DNA of 64,000 nucleotides from Rhizophlyctis rosea (taxonomy: Eukaryota > Chytridiomycota > Chytridiomycetes > Rhizophlyctidales > Rhizophlyctidaceae). A program made the position numbers and the translations under genes. Shown piece by piece: positions 34,904-44,560 of this stretch. Position 1 is the first letter of the stretch, and every line of letters begins with the position of its first letter. The notes below the pieces were generated by a model. That model was not told the DNA's origin and did not search any database. It saw only the letters and a program-made list of their open reading frames with translations. Where the stretch lies: contig JADGJC010000140.1 in the NCBI GenBank assembly GCA_027596075.1, positions 1 to 64,000 of the forward strand. Direction: 5' to 3'.

Positions 34904-35843
34904 TTACAATCCAGACTTCAACTCCATGACTACATGAAAAAGCTTCACTTTCTCCTCTTCCGAAACGCCGTGTTTCCCCTTAAACGCAATCCACGCCTTG
35001 ATGCAACGCTGCACATACCCCAGAGTTTGTCCACTAGGTAACCGAGTGCTTGCTAATTTGAGAAGCGTAGCGAGATGATCAACATTCACCGTTGCAGCTG
35101 CTATCTCGTCCAACCAGGATAAGCGATTGGAAGCAAATGTTTTCACCGCCATGTCAATGAAGTGGAAGAGATGGCTTTTCTGAATGGCCTTCCAGCATTC
35201 GACTTGAAGATCTTTTGTTGTCTTGTGCATGTCGTTGTTGAGGTAAATGAGCATCGGATTGATGTCCATTGGAGGTGCGATGAGGAAGAAGTTCAGAGTG
35301 TTCTGGATGTCGAACATGTAATGGAGGATGGCGGTCAGAGTTGCCGCACTTTTGGAAGCACCACTGGGTGGGATGGCCTGTTTGATGCGCGAAGTACGTG
35401 AGCTTATTTGAATTCGTGAACAAAGGGGATTTTTTTGAACATACCAAGACGAGAATGCCAGTATACATGTATTTGATAGCGACATCCACCGAAGCAGAAG
35501 ACAACGAAGGCAGCTGCACAGTCTTTGTCACTGACTACATCCATTGCGGGCTTGCAAACATTGCTTGGAAGAATGGCGATGTGGCCTTCAGGACACTCCT
35601 GCCAAGTCATATGAGAAATACAAGCGGGACCGAGAACTTAGAGAGATGCAAACGCATGCTACTGACATGAAAAGCGAACATCACGATCATACTCAAGTAA
35701 ACTCACCCATGGACGCGCCGAAGAACATGATCCTGCCCGATGACGAGTGTAACGTCAGCTGTATCTTGGTCGTTCAACATTTGGAGCATCCTCTCCGCAT
35801 GTTGCTTATGAAGGTCCATGTTCTGCAATTTCTGTGTCGTCAT
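34904..35843 (-). pseudogene. BTB/POZ domain protein, copy B, with in-frame nonsense codon
   Basis: Three exons in conserved positions (35707-35843, 35445-35598, 34904-35377) with intact GT..AG borders and phase. The BTB part has DTADVTLVIGQDHV and VLKATSPFFQAMFASPQWM, followed directly by a TAG at 35535-35537, then SVTKTVQLPSLSSASVDVAIKYMYTG in the same frame. Paralogue A has GAG and C has GAA at this codon, so one G-to-T change explains it. The 158-codon last exon is open and aligns with copy C (NTLNFFLIAP, CWKAIQKSHLFHFIDMAV). Either a recent pseudogene, a sequencing error, or a gene that tolerates readthrough. TAG ends other genes here (both prefoldins), so a reassigned code is unlikely. 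Confidence 0.75.
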
Positions 35844-36461
35844 GATAATAGGTGCACTTGTTCACCAGCTCTGGTCGATAGTTTGGTTTATGTAGTGACA
35901 GAGACGTCTTACTCAGCTTCGGGTGGAAGTAGTTGATAGAAATTTATGCTGGATCCCCCCTCAGTGCGACGAGTTCTGTATGTCGCTTAGTTCATGGGAT
36001 CGACATGCGACACGCTCATCAGTAACATTGAAGTTGGACGCATAACTCCATTCATACATAGTCTGAAACCTTTTACCATCGTACTAGAGGCGGCTGCAAG
36101 TTTGCAAGATCCGCAGGCCCGGGATCCCTGCCATGCTGCTATTGGGGTAATCAGGTGCAGTGGTCATATTTGAAGCGTGTGCAAGTGTGGCGCGCGTGCA
36201 ATGCGCATTGTGCATAGCAGATGTTTTATCGGTCAGGTGGTCACCCACCATACAACAACGCATCATTACACATCTCAACCTATCACAACCCGGAGCGGGC
36301 TGCTTCATCAATCAAGCTGTGTTTTTGATCACCCCTTTTTTTTGCAGCAGATCGTTTCTGCTCCCGTCTTGGAAGCGCCAATCGTCAATACCAACTGGTC
36401 TATCTCGATCTGCGTACACACTAGCGAAGAGCAATAAACCATTTGGACAAATAAGCCCAAT
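35844..36461. promoter_or_regulatory. Divergent intergenic region between BTB copies B and C
   Basis: 618 bp separating the divergent starts of the two BTB genes. Presumably contains both promoters. No specific element recognised. Confidence 0.35.
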
Positions 36462-37375
36462 ATGCGCTTCGACCTCGCCACCGCCGAAATGCACGAGCAA
36501 CACGCCAAGGCCATGCGCCCCTTCCTCAACATGAAACAGGCCGATGCGATTGGGGAAATCACGTTGCTGGTTGGAGCCGAACCAGATGATGAAACGTCTT
36601 ACAAAGTCAATGGGTTAGCCTGCTTGAGAAGAACTGCTAGTTCATTGTGAGGGACGCTTCAATACTGACCTTTGCAACCACATCAATAGAGACATTCTCA
36701 GATGTCGTTCCCCCTTCTACCAATCGATGTTCTCCTCCGCCCAGTGGAAGGAAACCGCTACCAGAACAGTCAACTTGCCGGAAATGTCACCAGACGCCGT
36801 CAAAATTGCGGTGGAATATATCTATACTGGTTTCTTGTCATTGGTACGTTCGGCAACACCAGCTCTGGAGTGTGAGGTTTCACCCAGACTTGATGTAATT
36901 GCGCATTTCTGTACATCAGGACTTGCCCGAGATACCCACAGACCTCGTCAACGCCACCAAACAAATCCTCGACCTCCAAACCGTCCTCGCATACTTCCTC
37001 ATCGCACCAGAGCGCGACAATCCCTTGATCAGAAACCTTCGAGATCGGATGTTAAGCCATAAGAAGAATGCCGAAGGGCTCACCCAATGCTGGAAGATGA
37101 TCCAAAAATCCAATTTCAAGGAATACGTGGACATGGCAATTGACATATTTGTCGGGACTGGCCTTGGTACAGAAGTCACCGCCCGTATCGCCAGTGCAAC
37201 AGCGGATGTACGTGTCGTGTGCCGAATCACGCGGAAGAAGTGGCCCGACAAGCGCAAGAACGTCTCGCCAATTCAGAAGGTTTTGAAGGGGTGGTATGAT
37301 TCGTTTGGAAATAGTGATGAGGGGGATGGTGGGGTCGCTTTCAATGATGCATCATCTTCCGATAGTGATGACTGA
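36462..37375 (+). CDS. BTB/POZ domain protein, copy C
   Basis: Three exons (36462-36613, 36690-36843, 36920-37375) give 253 residues. The BTB domain comprises EITLLVGAEPD, DILRCRSPFYQSMFSSAQWKET and VNLPEMSPDAVKIAVEYIYTG. A helical C-terminal region follows (LQTVLAYFLIAPERDN, CWKMIQKSNFKEYVDMAI, VVCRITRKKWPDKRK) and an acidic Ser/Asp tail. Intron positions match copies A and B, showing the three arose by duplication. No additional domain. Role probably as an adaptor or transcription-related BTB protein, but unknown. Confidence 0.75.
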
Positions 37376-38213
37376 TGTGAGTCCACTGTGGATTTTGTCC
37401 TGGTTTTGGCGTGGAAACCAATGTAGTGGTCGTACTGCTGATATGTAGGTGCTACGATGATTCTGTGTCCACCGTCGCATGTCAATCCGCTTCATGTTAT
37501 TAGCAGCCCGCTGCCCTTGACAGACTTGCATTGTCAAAACGTTGTATATATGTCTTCTGTGACAACCCTCCATGCGTGAACAGAGATATCGCTGCAAAAT
37601 ACAATCACGCATCTGGTACCCTCACAATCCGATTCAAATCAAAATCTGTTCCTGTCATCCCGGTGAAGAACAACAGCCGCGCACGGCCCGGGATTTATGC
37701 TTATGATATTCAAAAACACATTGCTTACAACTACTGTAACACATCAACGCACTCCTGAGTGCACTTCCATGCTATGAGGTTCTATACATATCCCCTCCAA
37801 AAACAAAATTCCCTTCCAAAAAACCCTATACTACTCCCTGTACGTGATCCCTGCCGTTCCTGTTGGACCTCTTGTTGATGGAAGTTGAAAGAGGAACGAA
37901 GAGTAGAGTGGTACGCTATATGCAATGATAAAAAAAGGAAAAGAAGCTTCAATCAGTATTCAAATCAATCATATGCGACGAACATCAAAAAAGAGGTTTA
38001 CAAAAGATGAGGACAACCATTGGACGCATCCACTATTCATCGCCACATGCAATGCTCGAAACAGTCGAACCACCAAAACTGGCTCTGCTGTCATCAAAGC
38101 ACGCGTAGTGGGAATGACGAAAGTGTTCGCGCTGACCCGACGTTCGTGGAGAATGGGGAAGGGGGAAAAAAGGAAGCGAAAACAAGTACTCTCATCATTA
38201 CCGTCGCCTACCT
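37376..38213. other. No supported gene
   Basis: Lies between convergent ends of BTB copy C and exonuclease copy 1. Short frames only. Confidence 0.5.
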
Positions 38214-39482
38214 TCAAAAATCAAATCCCCCGTAGCGTTGGCTCATGCTCTTGTCTATCTGCTCCTGAATGAGCGCTCGGGCTTGCTGTTGGTCCCCCAA
38301 ATGCCTCTCCAACCTCATGACAATCGAGTGGAACACCATCTGCGTAGCAAAGATGTCCAGCGAGGCGTAGATTTGTTTGGATTTCGTGAGGTCTGGGTCC
38401 GCCCAAGTTCCCGATGATGGTGCTTGCCGGAGCTCAAGTCCGAGGAAGATTTTGGCAAGGTGATCCAGGCCGGGGCGCGAACTTTGGGCGTCTTGAACCA
38501 GTTGAATGTCGCCTGTCACCCGCCAAAATAGTTTGGCCATGTCTACTATATCTAAGAAACTACGGCATCTCATGTGACGTCGGGGATCTCCTTCGGGATA
38601 GGTTTGGTCTACTAGCTCTTCGAGGGTGCGGACGTCTTGGTGTGGATGATGTGTGAGTTTGATAATGGAGATTTCTTCAATGATTCTCCTGAACGACGAG
38701 GGAATACGTCGCATGTGTGCTATATGCGCGAGGAGGGCGTGGTATGATGTGCGGATAGTACCAAGTTGGACGAGTGCGGCAATCTGTTTACCGGCCGTCA
38801 GGTTCTCGAACTCGACATCCAACCCCGCCACCTCATATCTTGGCAAAAATGAACTAGGGCTTTGAACGAAATACTCTGCTGCAAGCCGCTCCAACACGAA
38901 GTAATCTGAAGTAACGCGCACGTCGATGTCGGTGAAAGCAAGAGGCCCAAGGCGGGGGTCTAGCGTGGGTACGGGGAAAGTGAATTCTTTCAGCACAACG
39001 GCTTCGTCCGGCGCAAGGTCTCTACGGCATGATGTCGTGAATGCAATATCCTGGTCATTCGAAACTGCGCGGCCCGGTGTGGGAGCTGGAGCATTGAGAC
39101 TAGCAGCTCCCCTTGTCGAACGTCCTCCTCCCGCGTTTCCGTTCAGATAGGCCGCAACTACAACCCCACCACCCAATCCAACAACCGCAGGAGTCACAGC
39201 ACTCCCCGTCCCCGCCCCTGTCACCGTTGTTCCCACTCCCCCACCTGCCCCGCCGCCTGTCCCCATACTCGTGCCTCCTGACCCATTCCCACCCCCACCC
39301 CCAACCCCACCACTCCCGGCGGCCGTCGCAATCCCCCGTGTCGACCCCGTTCCCGTAGCCGCCACACCTCCCCCCATCGTCCCCGCACTCGCACTGGCCC
39401 CCGCTCCCACCAGAACCGTTCCCTGTGTCATTCCCATTCCCTGTCCCGCCCGCCGTAGCCGCCGCCGCCGTCGTCCCGCCAC
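38214..39482 (-). CDS. WRN-like DEDDy 3'-5' exonuclease domain protein, copy 1
   Basis: Open frame of 422 codons; no ATG opens it, so the start lies in an upstream exon. A candidate is an ATG at 39656 beginning a Tyr/Gly-rich stretch, but I could not find a splice pair that joins it in phase. The first ~120 residues are Gly/Ala/Thr-rich. The exonuclease motifs are present: Exo I LDVEF (D222, E224), Exo II HHPHQDV (D283), Exo III YASLD (Y372, D376), giving a complete DEDDy set. Relatives are WRN-type and plant WEX exonucleases acting on DNA or structured RNA. An ~80% Gly/Ala N-terminus is unusual. A paralogue lies about 1.5 kb upstream on the same strand. Confidence 0.75.
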   Translation of the reverse strand: MAGRRRRRLRRAGQGMGMTQGTVLVGAGASASAGTMGGGVAATGTGSTRGIATAAGSGGVGGGGGNGSGGTSMGTGGGAGGGVGTTVTGAGTGSAVTPAVVGLGGGVVVAAYLNGNAGGGRSTRGAASLNAPAPTPGRAVSNDQDIAFTTSCRRDLAPDEAVVLKEFTFPVPTLDPRLGPLAFTDIDVRVTSDYFVLERLAAEYFVQSPSSFLPRYEVAGLDVEFENLTAGKQIAALVQLGTIRTSYHALLAHIAHMRRIPSSFRRIIEEISIIKLTHHPHQDVRTLEELVDQTYPEGDPRRHMRCRSFLDIVDMAKLFWRVTGDIQLVQDAQSSRPGLDHLAKIFLGLELRQAPSSGTWADPDLTKSKQIYASLDIFATQMVFHSIVMRLERHLGDQQQARALIQEQIDKSMSQRYGGFDF

Positions 39483-39840
39483 CCCCGAAGACCCAAGTCA
39501 ATAGTCGGTCGTGCCAATACCACCAGCTACCGTATCACGCCGGAAGTATGAAATAACGACCTGACTGATATGGCGTTCCATAATAACCCCCGCTCGTCCA
39601 TCCCCAGCCATACGTCCCGACCGCTCCCGGTGTCGATGCAGCAGGGTACGAGCTCATGTTGAGGTCGAAACGTGTGGGAAGGGTGACTGAGAGGTAGCTA
39701 TTCCGTGTGTACTATTCCAGGAAAAGTAGGGGAATTGTTGCTGTTGAGCGTGTTGCGGATGGGGAGTGTGAGAGTTTTGGGAGGGAATTGCGAGGTCAAG
39801 GGAGAGTGTCCATCTCAGTTCAGCTAGTTGTGAGTGTGTA

Positions 39841-40096
39841 ATCTAAGAAGCCAACACCGACGACTTCCTCAAAATGTTCATCGATGAAATTTGCCCAGGA
39901 TGATGATGGCATTGATGAGGTGCCGCTCGTCGGTGCTACTTCCGATATACGCAATGTTTGTCGGATCGTACGGAAGAAGTATCCGAACAGAAGGACGTCG
40001 TATCTGAAAATCATCAGGTGTTTGATAGCGTGGTATGATACCAATGGTAATAGCGACGAGGAGGAACACCTTGAAGGTGGGCGGCATGCAGCGTGA
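39841..40096 (+). pseudogene. Relic of a BTB gene (3' end only)
   Basis: Two overlapping frames align with the end of BTB copy C. From about 39853, NTDDFLKMFIDEICPG corresponds to the helix NFKEYVDMAIDIFVGTG; after a frameshift, ATSDIRNVCRIVRKKYPNRR and LIAWYDTNGNSDEEE correspond to ATADVRVVCRITRKKWPDKR and LKGWYDSFGNSDEGD. No BTB domain is present upstream. It sits between the two exonuclease paralogues, implying a segmental duplication in which the BTB copy decayed. Confidence 0.75.
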
Positions 40097-41036
40097 ATTC
40101 GTTGACTTATTTGGTATGTGCTTTGACGTCCAGTATCAACAAGGTTGACGCAGTCGTGAAGTCGCTGTTATTGTTAACGGAAGGGTAGCAACAAGATTCT
40201 AACGCAGGGAGTAGGCCGTCGATGTACATAAACCCTTTACACATCAAGATCGTTCGAGTTGGATGTCGATATCCCCTACGACACCTGCAAATGGACGCAA
40301 CACTGATAGACACTGTCATGCAACTGCCTGCAACGTTCCACGAAGCAATCATGACTGCTTCGTGCAACGTGCAGGCAGTTCAAGAGTGTCGGATACCACT
40401 CAATGCGCAAAGTTGGGGAGCGAGCCGGAAGATGTAACAAAATGCTAAAACTTGCCAAAAACATGCTCCTCAAAGTCATGAAAATGTACGTGTGTGCTGG
40501 GCGGAAGCATTACGTGCGCTGGCCGGCCCCTTCTCAACCAAAATCAATATTTTACAAAACATGCTTGTACTCAAACTAATGAGTGATTGTTCTTCGTACT
40601 TTGATCTCGCATATAGCAAGATGTGGACGGAAACCCTCTATCTACTCCCCGGCGTCGTAATCAAAACTCTACCATACGTGTTCAACTTCTGGACTTGAAG
40701 GGTTGTAATTGATGTTGATGAAGTGGAACGGGAGAGATGCCAATATGATATGTGATAGTGGAAGAAAGGATTGGAATCAGTACACAGAATGCACAACGAA
40801 CAGTAAGAGTGGTGAAACCCATCAAGGGCAAAACGAGCCGCAAAGCAGGACACCTGTCTCCTAATGCAACACCCCAACAGTCAGATCACCATCTGATCTT
40901 CCTGCATGGAGTATTGTGCAAGCGGAGCACGAGGGGGCAGAACTTTGCGAGCTCGGGTGGGAAGAAAGGGGAAGGGGGAAAGGGAAAAAAACATACAATC
41001 CAAAAATCAACGGTGTCTTACCGCTCACTTACCGAC
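40097..41036. other. No supported gene; contains a long hairpin
   Basis: Lies between the BTB relic and the stop of exonuclease copy 2. Apart from the hairpin at 40322-40380, nothing was recognised. Confidence 0.5.
40322..40380. repeat. Near-perfect inverted repeat (25-26 bp arms, 8-nt loop)
   Basis: Left arm 40322-40347 and right arm 40356-40380 are reverse complements except for one mismatch and one 1-nt gap, with loop ATCATGAC. GACACT at about 40310 and AGTGTC at about 40386 extend the symmetry imperfectly. It would form a long stem in RNA. Possible origin: remnant of a transposon end or inverted duplication in the decayed BTB segment. Confidence 0.85.
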
Positions 41037-42167
41037 TCACACATTAAATCCCCCATATTGCTTGCACAAGCTCTTGGTAATTTGCTCCTGAATGAGCCGC
41101 TGCGCTTGAGCTTTGCTTCCAAGGTGACATTCGAGTCGTACGACGATGGAGTGGAAGATGAGCTCCGTGGCGAACACGTCGATGGAAGCGTACATCTGTT
41201 TGGCCATTGGGATATCCACATCTGCCCATTTCCCAGCCTTTGGAGCGTTCCTCACAGTCATCCCCAAAAAGATCATTGCCAACTTCTCGAGCCCCGGTCT
41301 TGTCAATCGATTCCGCGCCTCTTGTGCCCTTTGATGATCCCCCGTTTGCTCCCAGAATAGAATGCAGAAATCCAAAATGTCAACGACACTGCGACATTTG
41401 ATGTGACGGCGCTCATCGCCTTCCGGGTAGGTATCGTCTGTAATCTCTTCAATCACCCGGATGTCCTTAGTGGGATCGCAAGTGAGCTTGATAATGTCGG
41501 CATGTTCCAAAATGCGACGGAAGGTGGAGGGGATGCGCGGGATGTGGGCGATGTGGCAAAGTAGAGCATGGTAGGTGGTCCTCGTGGTCCCAAGCTGAAT
41601 GACAGCAGCCAGTTGTTCGTTGTTCTGAATATGATCAAACTCAACGTCCAGGCTCACGATTTGGTATCTTGGGAGGATCGGTCCGGGTCCGGCGGTGAAG
41701 AATTCTTGTGAGAGCCGGTGCAATACGTGAAAGTCGGCAGTGACTTCTACATGAATTTGTTGGTATGGCAGTTGACCTGGGCCGGGATCCATGGTTGGGA
41801 TATTGAAGAAGAAATCTTTGAGAACAATCGTTTCGGTTGATGGAAGATCGGAGCGGGAGGTGGTGGCAAATGCGATGTCTTGCTGGTTCGTCAGTATTTG
41901 GCCGGGTAAGGGTGCTTTGGTGCCGATGATGTGCTGCGGCAGCGTTGCTGCATTTCCACTTGCGACTCTTCCTCCGACGTTTGCTGTACCAGCTCCTGCG
42001 CCAGCACTCGTCCCAGCCGCAGGCCCAGTTGCCGCCCCAGCAGTCGCCACACTCCCCGTTCCCCTTCCCGCCCCACTCGCCATCCCACCCCTCGCCCCAC
42101 CCCTCGCCCCACCCCTCGCCCCACCCCTCCCTCCCCTTCCCGCCCCATTCGTCGCCCCAGCCCGCAA
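41037..42167 (-). CDS. WRN-like DEDDy 3'-5' exonuclease domain protein, copy 2
   Basis: Open frame of 376 codons; like copy 1, it lacks an in-frame ATG and must begin in an upstream exon that I could not define. The N-terminus is an RGG/GAR-type tract (GRGGRGGARGGARGGARGG) followed by Ala/Gly/Thr-rich sequence to about residue 70. The DEDDy residues are intact: D174 and E176 in LDVEF, D235 in DPTKDIRV, Y326 and D330 in YASID. It aligns with copy 1 from QDIAF to the C-terminus (YGGF-[DN]-[FV]). The RGG tract suggests RNA binding or phase-separating behaviour, so an RNA substrate is as plausible as DNA. A tandem paralogue pair with a BTB relic between them. Confidence 0.75.
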   Translation of the reverse strand: MRAGATNGAGRGGRGGARGGARGGARGGMASGAGRGTGSVATAGAATGPAAGTSAGAGAGTANVGGRVASGNAATLPQHIIGTKAPLPGQILTNQQDIAFATTSRSDLPSTETIVLKDFFFNIPTMDPGPGQLPYQQIHVEVTADFHVLHRLSQEFFTAGPGPILPRYQIVSLDVEFDHIQNNEQLAAVIQLGTTRTTYHALLCHIAHIPRIPSTFRRILEHADIIKLTCDPTKDIRVIEEITDDTYPEGDERRHIKCRSVVDILDFCILFWEQTGDHQRAQEARNRLTRPGLEKLAMIFLGMTVRNAPKAGKWADVDIPMAKQMYASIDVFATELIFHSIVVRLECHLGSKAQAQRLIQEQITKSLCKQYGGFNV

Positions 42168-42461
42168 ACTACCTAACCCGTTTCCCCTCCCTCCCGCGGA
42201 TATCTCGCCAAGATTTGTTTATTGGCGCTGTATCCGCTCTGGATACTCTTGAAGTGACAATCCAACTGACCTCAGTATGGTGTCCGAATGAGTGCCGATA
42301 CTCGCAACGTCTTCAGAATTGAAAGAGTAGCGGTAGTAGTGTTTTTGTTCCACAGTATTGGCCGCATTGGGTGGATTGGTGAAGTTGAGAGGAAGGTTTT
42401 TCGTGATATAAGCTTGAACGGATAAGCGGCCGCTGTACATGATATCATGAGCACTCAATCT

Positions 42462-42963
42462 TCAAGCAGTCTCAACTGATTCCAGAAAAGTGACTCCACA
42501 ACAATAGAAGCAATATGCGGCAATCAATTCCCTCACCTTCACGCAACTCTGGACCTATATCAGCAGGTCCTAACATATCAGGCAAGGGAGCTACAAGGTC
42601 GCCCGCACGGATGTGAAACGTTTTCCCACTACTACTGGCAAGGGGTCCTGGTAGAATCTTGTTGAATTCCTCCATTGAACCGATCAAAACCCCGACATCG
42701 ATGTGACCGCCCATTGTTTGCGCTCGACGTTCTATTTTCACAACATGACTTTGCGCGGTGACTGGGAGTAGTTCAACAATTTCTTCATCCGTGAAATCTT
42801 CGGGAACTGCTCTTATTTCTACAAAACGGCTTTGGCGCCGTGCGGGACTGAAGGACGTGGGGTTGTCAGGGTTGAAGGTAGTGCTGACGGTACGGAGTTC
42901 GCTAACCATGCCCGGAACGGCCGGCGGCAGAGACTTGAACTGCGGGTTGGCAAAAGCTGACAT
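42462..42963 (-). CDS. RRM-like small protein
   Basis: Main exon 42537-42963 (from the ATG of MSAFANPQF) plus a 14-nt terminal exon (42462-42475) through a GTGAGG..ATCAG intron. About 146 residues. The middle has RFVEIRAVPEDFTDEEIVELLP, a second strand HVVKIERR and then HIDVGVLIGSMEEFNKIL, which follow the beta-alpha-beta-beta-alpha order of an RNA-recognition motif, with poorly conserved RNP motifs. The frame continues upstream to 43230 with a Cys/His-containing extension, so a longer N-terminus cannot be excluded. Function unknown. Confidence 0.45.
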
Positions 42964-43616
42964 AGCGACGCCTTGACAAAACCCTATGCTGAGGAAGTGG
43001 ATAGGAAAAGAAGAATGGGCGAAGAAGCAAAAGGCAGCATGGGGGGTACACTTTCCAGAACACCCTTCATGCTGCAATATGTCGAGGGCGTCTCGGATCG
43101 CCATACCCGCGGGGAACGCGCAGACTGGGACACCTGATGATGCACCTTGCATCCATTGGGGATTGCAATGTGGTACAGGGAGGGGAAGTAGGTGGAAATC
43201 ACATGCGGAGGGGAAGCTGGCATGTTTCATTTCGAGTTGTATGGATTGGACATTGCACAGAACCCAGAATCATGATGCGATGTGATCACTGATTTATGAA
43301 ATTCAAATTTGTGGATGGTCTTGTGGCTTGGAAGTGACGCATCACACGTCATGGTAATCCCTTGTCATGACGCGTCATTGGGCAATCAATGCAATCAATG
43401 ATCCACACACATCAAGGTTATCAAACCGTCTCTCCTTCGCTGTTTCTTCTTTCACCACGCTTCACCTTCAATCTACCAAGGAAGACTCAAGGTTCAACAA
43501 TGTAAGGTGTCACTCTCTATTTGCCACACAACACATACAGCTCTACTCACATTTCTTCCACTTCCAGACCATACACCCACCCAAGAACCTCCAATCCCCG
43601 TCGGATACCCGCTGAT
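42964..43616. other. No independently supported gene
   Basis: May contain an N-terminal extension of the RRM-like gene (to 43230). The remainder has only short frames and leads into the dispersed repeat. Confidence 0.4.
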
Positions 43617-44000
43617 TCGCAAGAAATTTCTCCCGGTGAGTACGTTGGTTGGCTGGCTAGTGTGTGGGGATCGACCCGGTCTCCCCTCTGCGGGTCGTCG
43701 GTTACAGCTTGGAAACCTGCCTCTGGAAGTCGGGGTCTCAACCCCCCGTCAACTTGTCTATCTCCTTTTTGGGGAGGCACTGAACACTGGATATGATCCC
43801 AAAAACTCCTTGGGACCACCGGTGGCATTTGGAGAGGTGGTAGGTCCGGGCCAGTAGCGGGCGGCGCCGTACGGGAGTACCTCCCTTAGAATAGGTCTTT
43901 AAGGCTTTGGTGTTCACTCCCACGTTGCATGGAATAGTTCAGTGATATGATTTTTTCTCCACTTTTATGTCCGGTCGCACGAGCGACTGTTCCGCAACCC
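43617..44000 (+). repeat. Dispersed repeat, copy 1
   Basis: Begins near a GGTGAGTA stretch and contains CAGCTTGGAAACCTGCCTCT and a TAGTTCAGTGATAT block (43935-43948). It ends with the palindromic core GGTCGCACGAGCGAC (43973-43987). The same modules occur in the same order in copy 2 and, in reverse orientation, in copy 3. It is not explained by any recognised gene. Confidence 0.7.
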
Positions 44001-44038
44001 GTTCAGCAAGTCTCCCATCGGCCTGGGCCCGTCAAACG

Positions 44039-44328
44039 TTTCAAGAACCCTCTCACTGGGTGAGTAATATCGGCCCAGCAAGCCCATAGTCTCCCCGCGT
44101 CGTCACTGCAGCTTGGCAACCTGCCTCTGGGGTTCGGGCCCAAAACACCCAAACCGCGTTTACCTTCTTTTTGCGAGGTGCACCGGGGCGAGGTTTCCAA
44201 CGGCAGCGTACGGCGTTGCCAGAGGAGCAGTCTTCGTTGTCATTCAAGTTCAATTTCCCGTCGTACAGTTCATTGATATGGTTTTTTCTTTTCTTTTATG
44301 TGGTCGCACGAGCGACCGTACCGCAAGT
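44039..44328 (+). repeat. Dispersed repeat, copy 2
   Basis: A diverged tandem copy of 43617-44000: GGGTGAGTA, then CAGCTTGGCAACCTGCCTCT, CAGTTCATTGATAT and the perfect palindrome GGTCGCACGAGCGACC (44302-44317). The distance from the CAGTTC block to the end of the palindrome is about 53 nt, as in copies 1 and 3. Confidence 0.7.
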
Positions 44329-44560
44329 CTGTCTACTCGCACGAAGGTCCTCAAGTGACGGTCCTGGCTGTTTTAACACCTTGTAATGTAATGAAAATAT
44401 CAATATATGTTGCTCCAGTCATAACGAGCACATTTCAAAACTACATAAACTGTTGTGATGGATTAAATTATTCTATCTACCTATATATCAAACTACATAC
44501 ATGCCATATTCACTCATTACAGCCTATCATAAAACTCCACCACCATCACCTAACCACCAC
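44329..44560. other. Short AT-rich interval
   Basis: Lies between repeat copy 2 and the URB2 stop codon; probably includes the URB2 3' untranslated region. Confidence 0.5.

Noticed and set aside
34904..35843. TAG as a reassigned sense codon
   Set aside because: Other genes here end in TAG in the expected place (both prefoldins), and only one copy of the BTB family carries the in-frame TAG.
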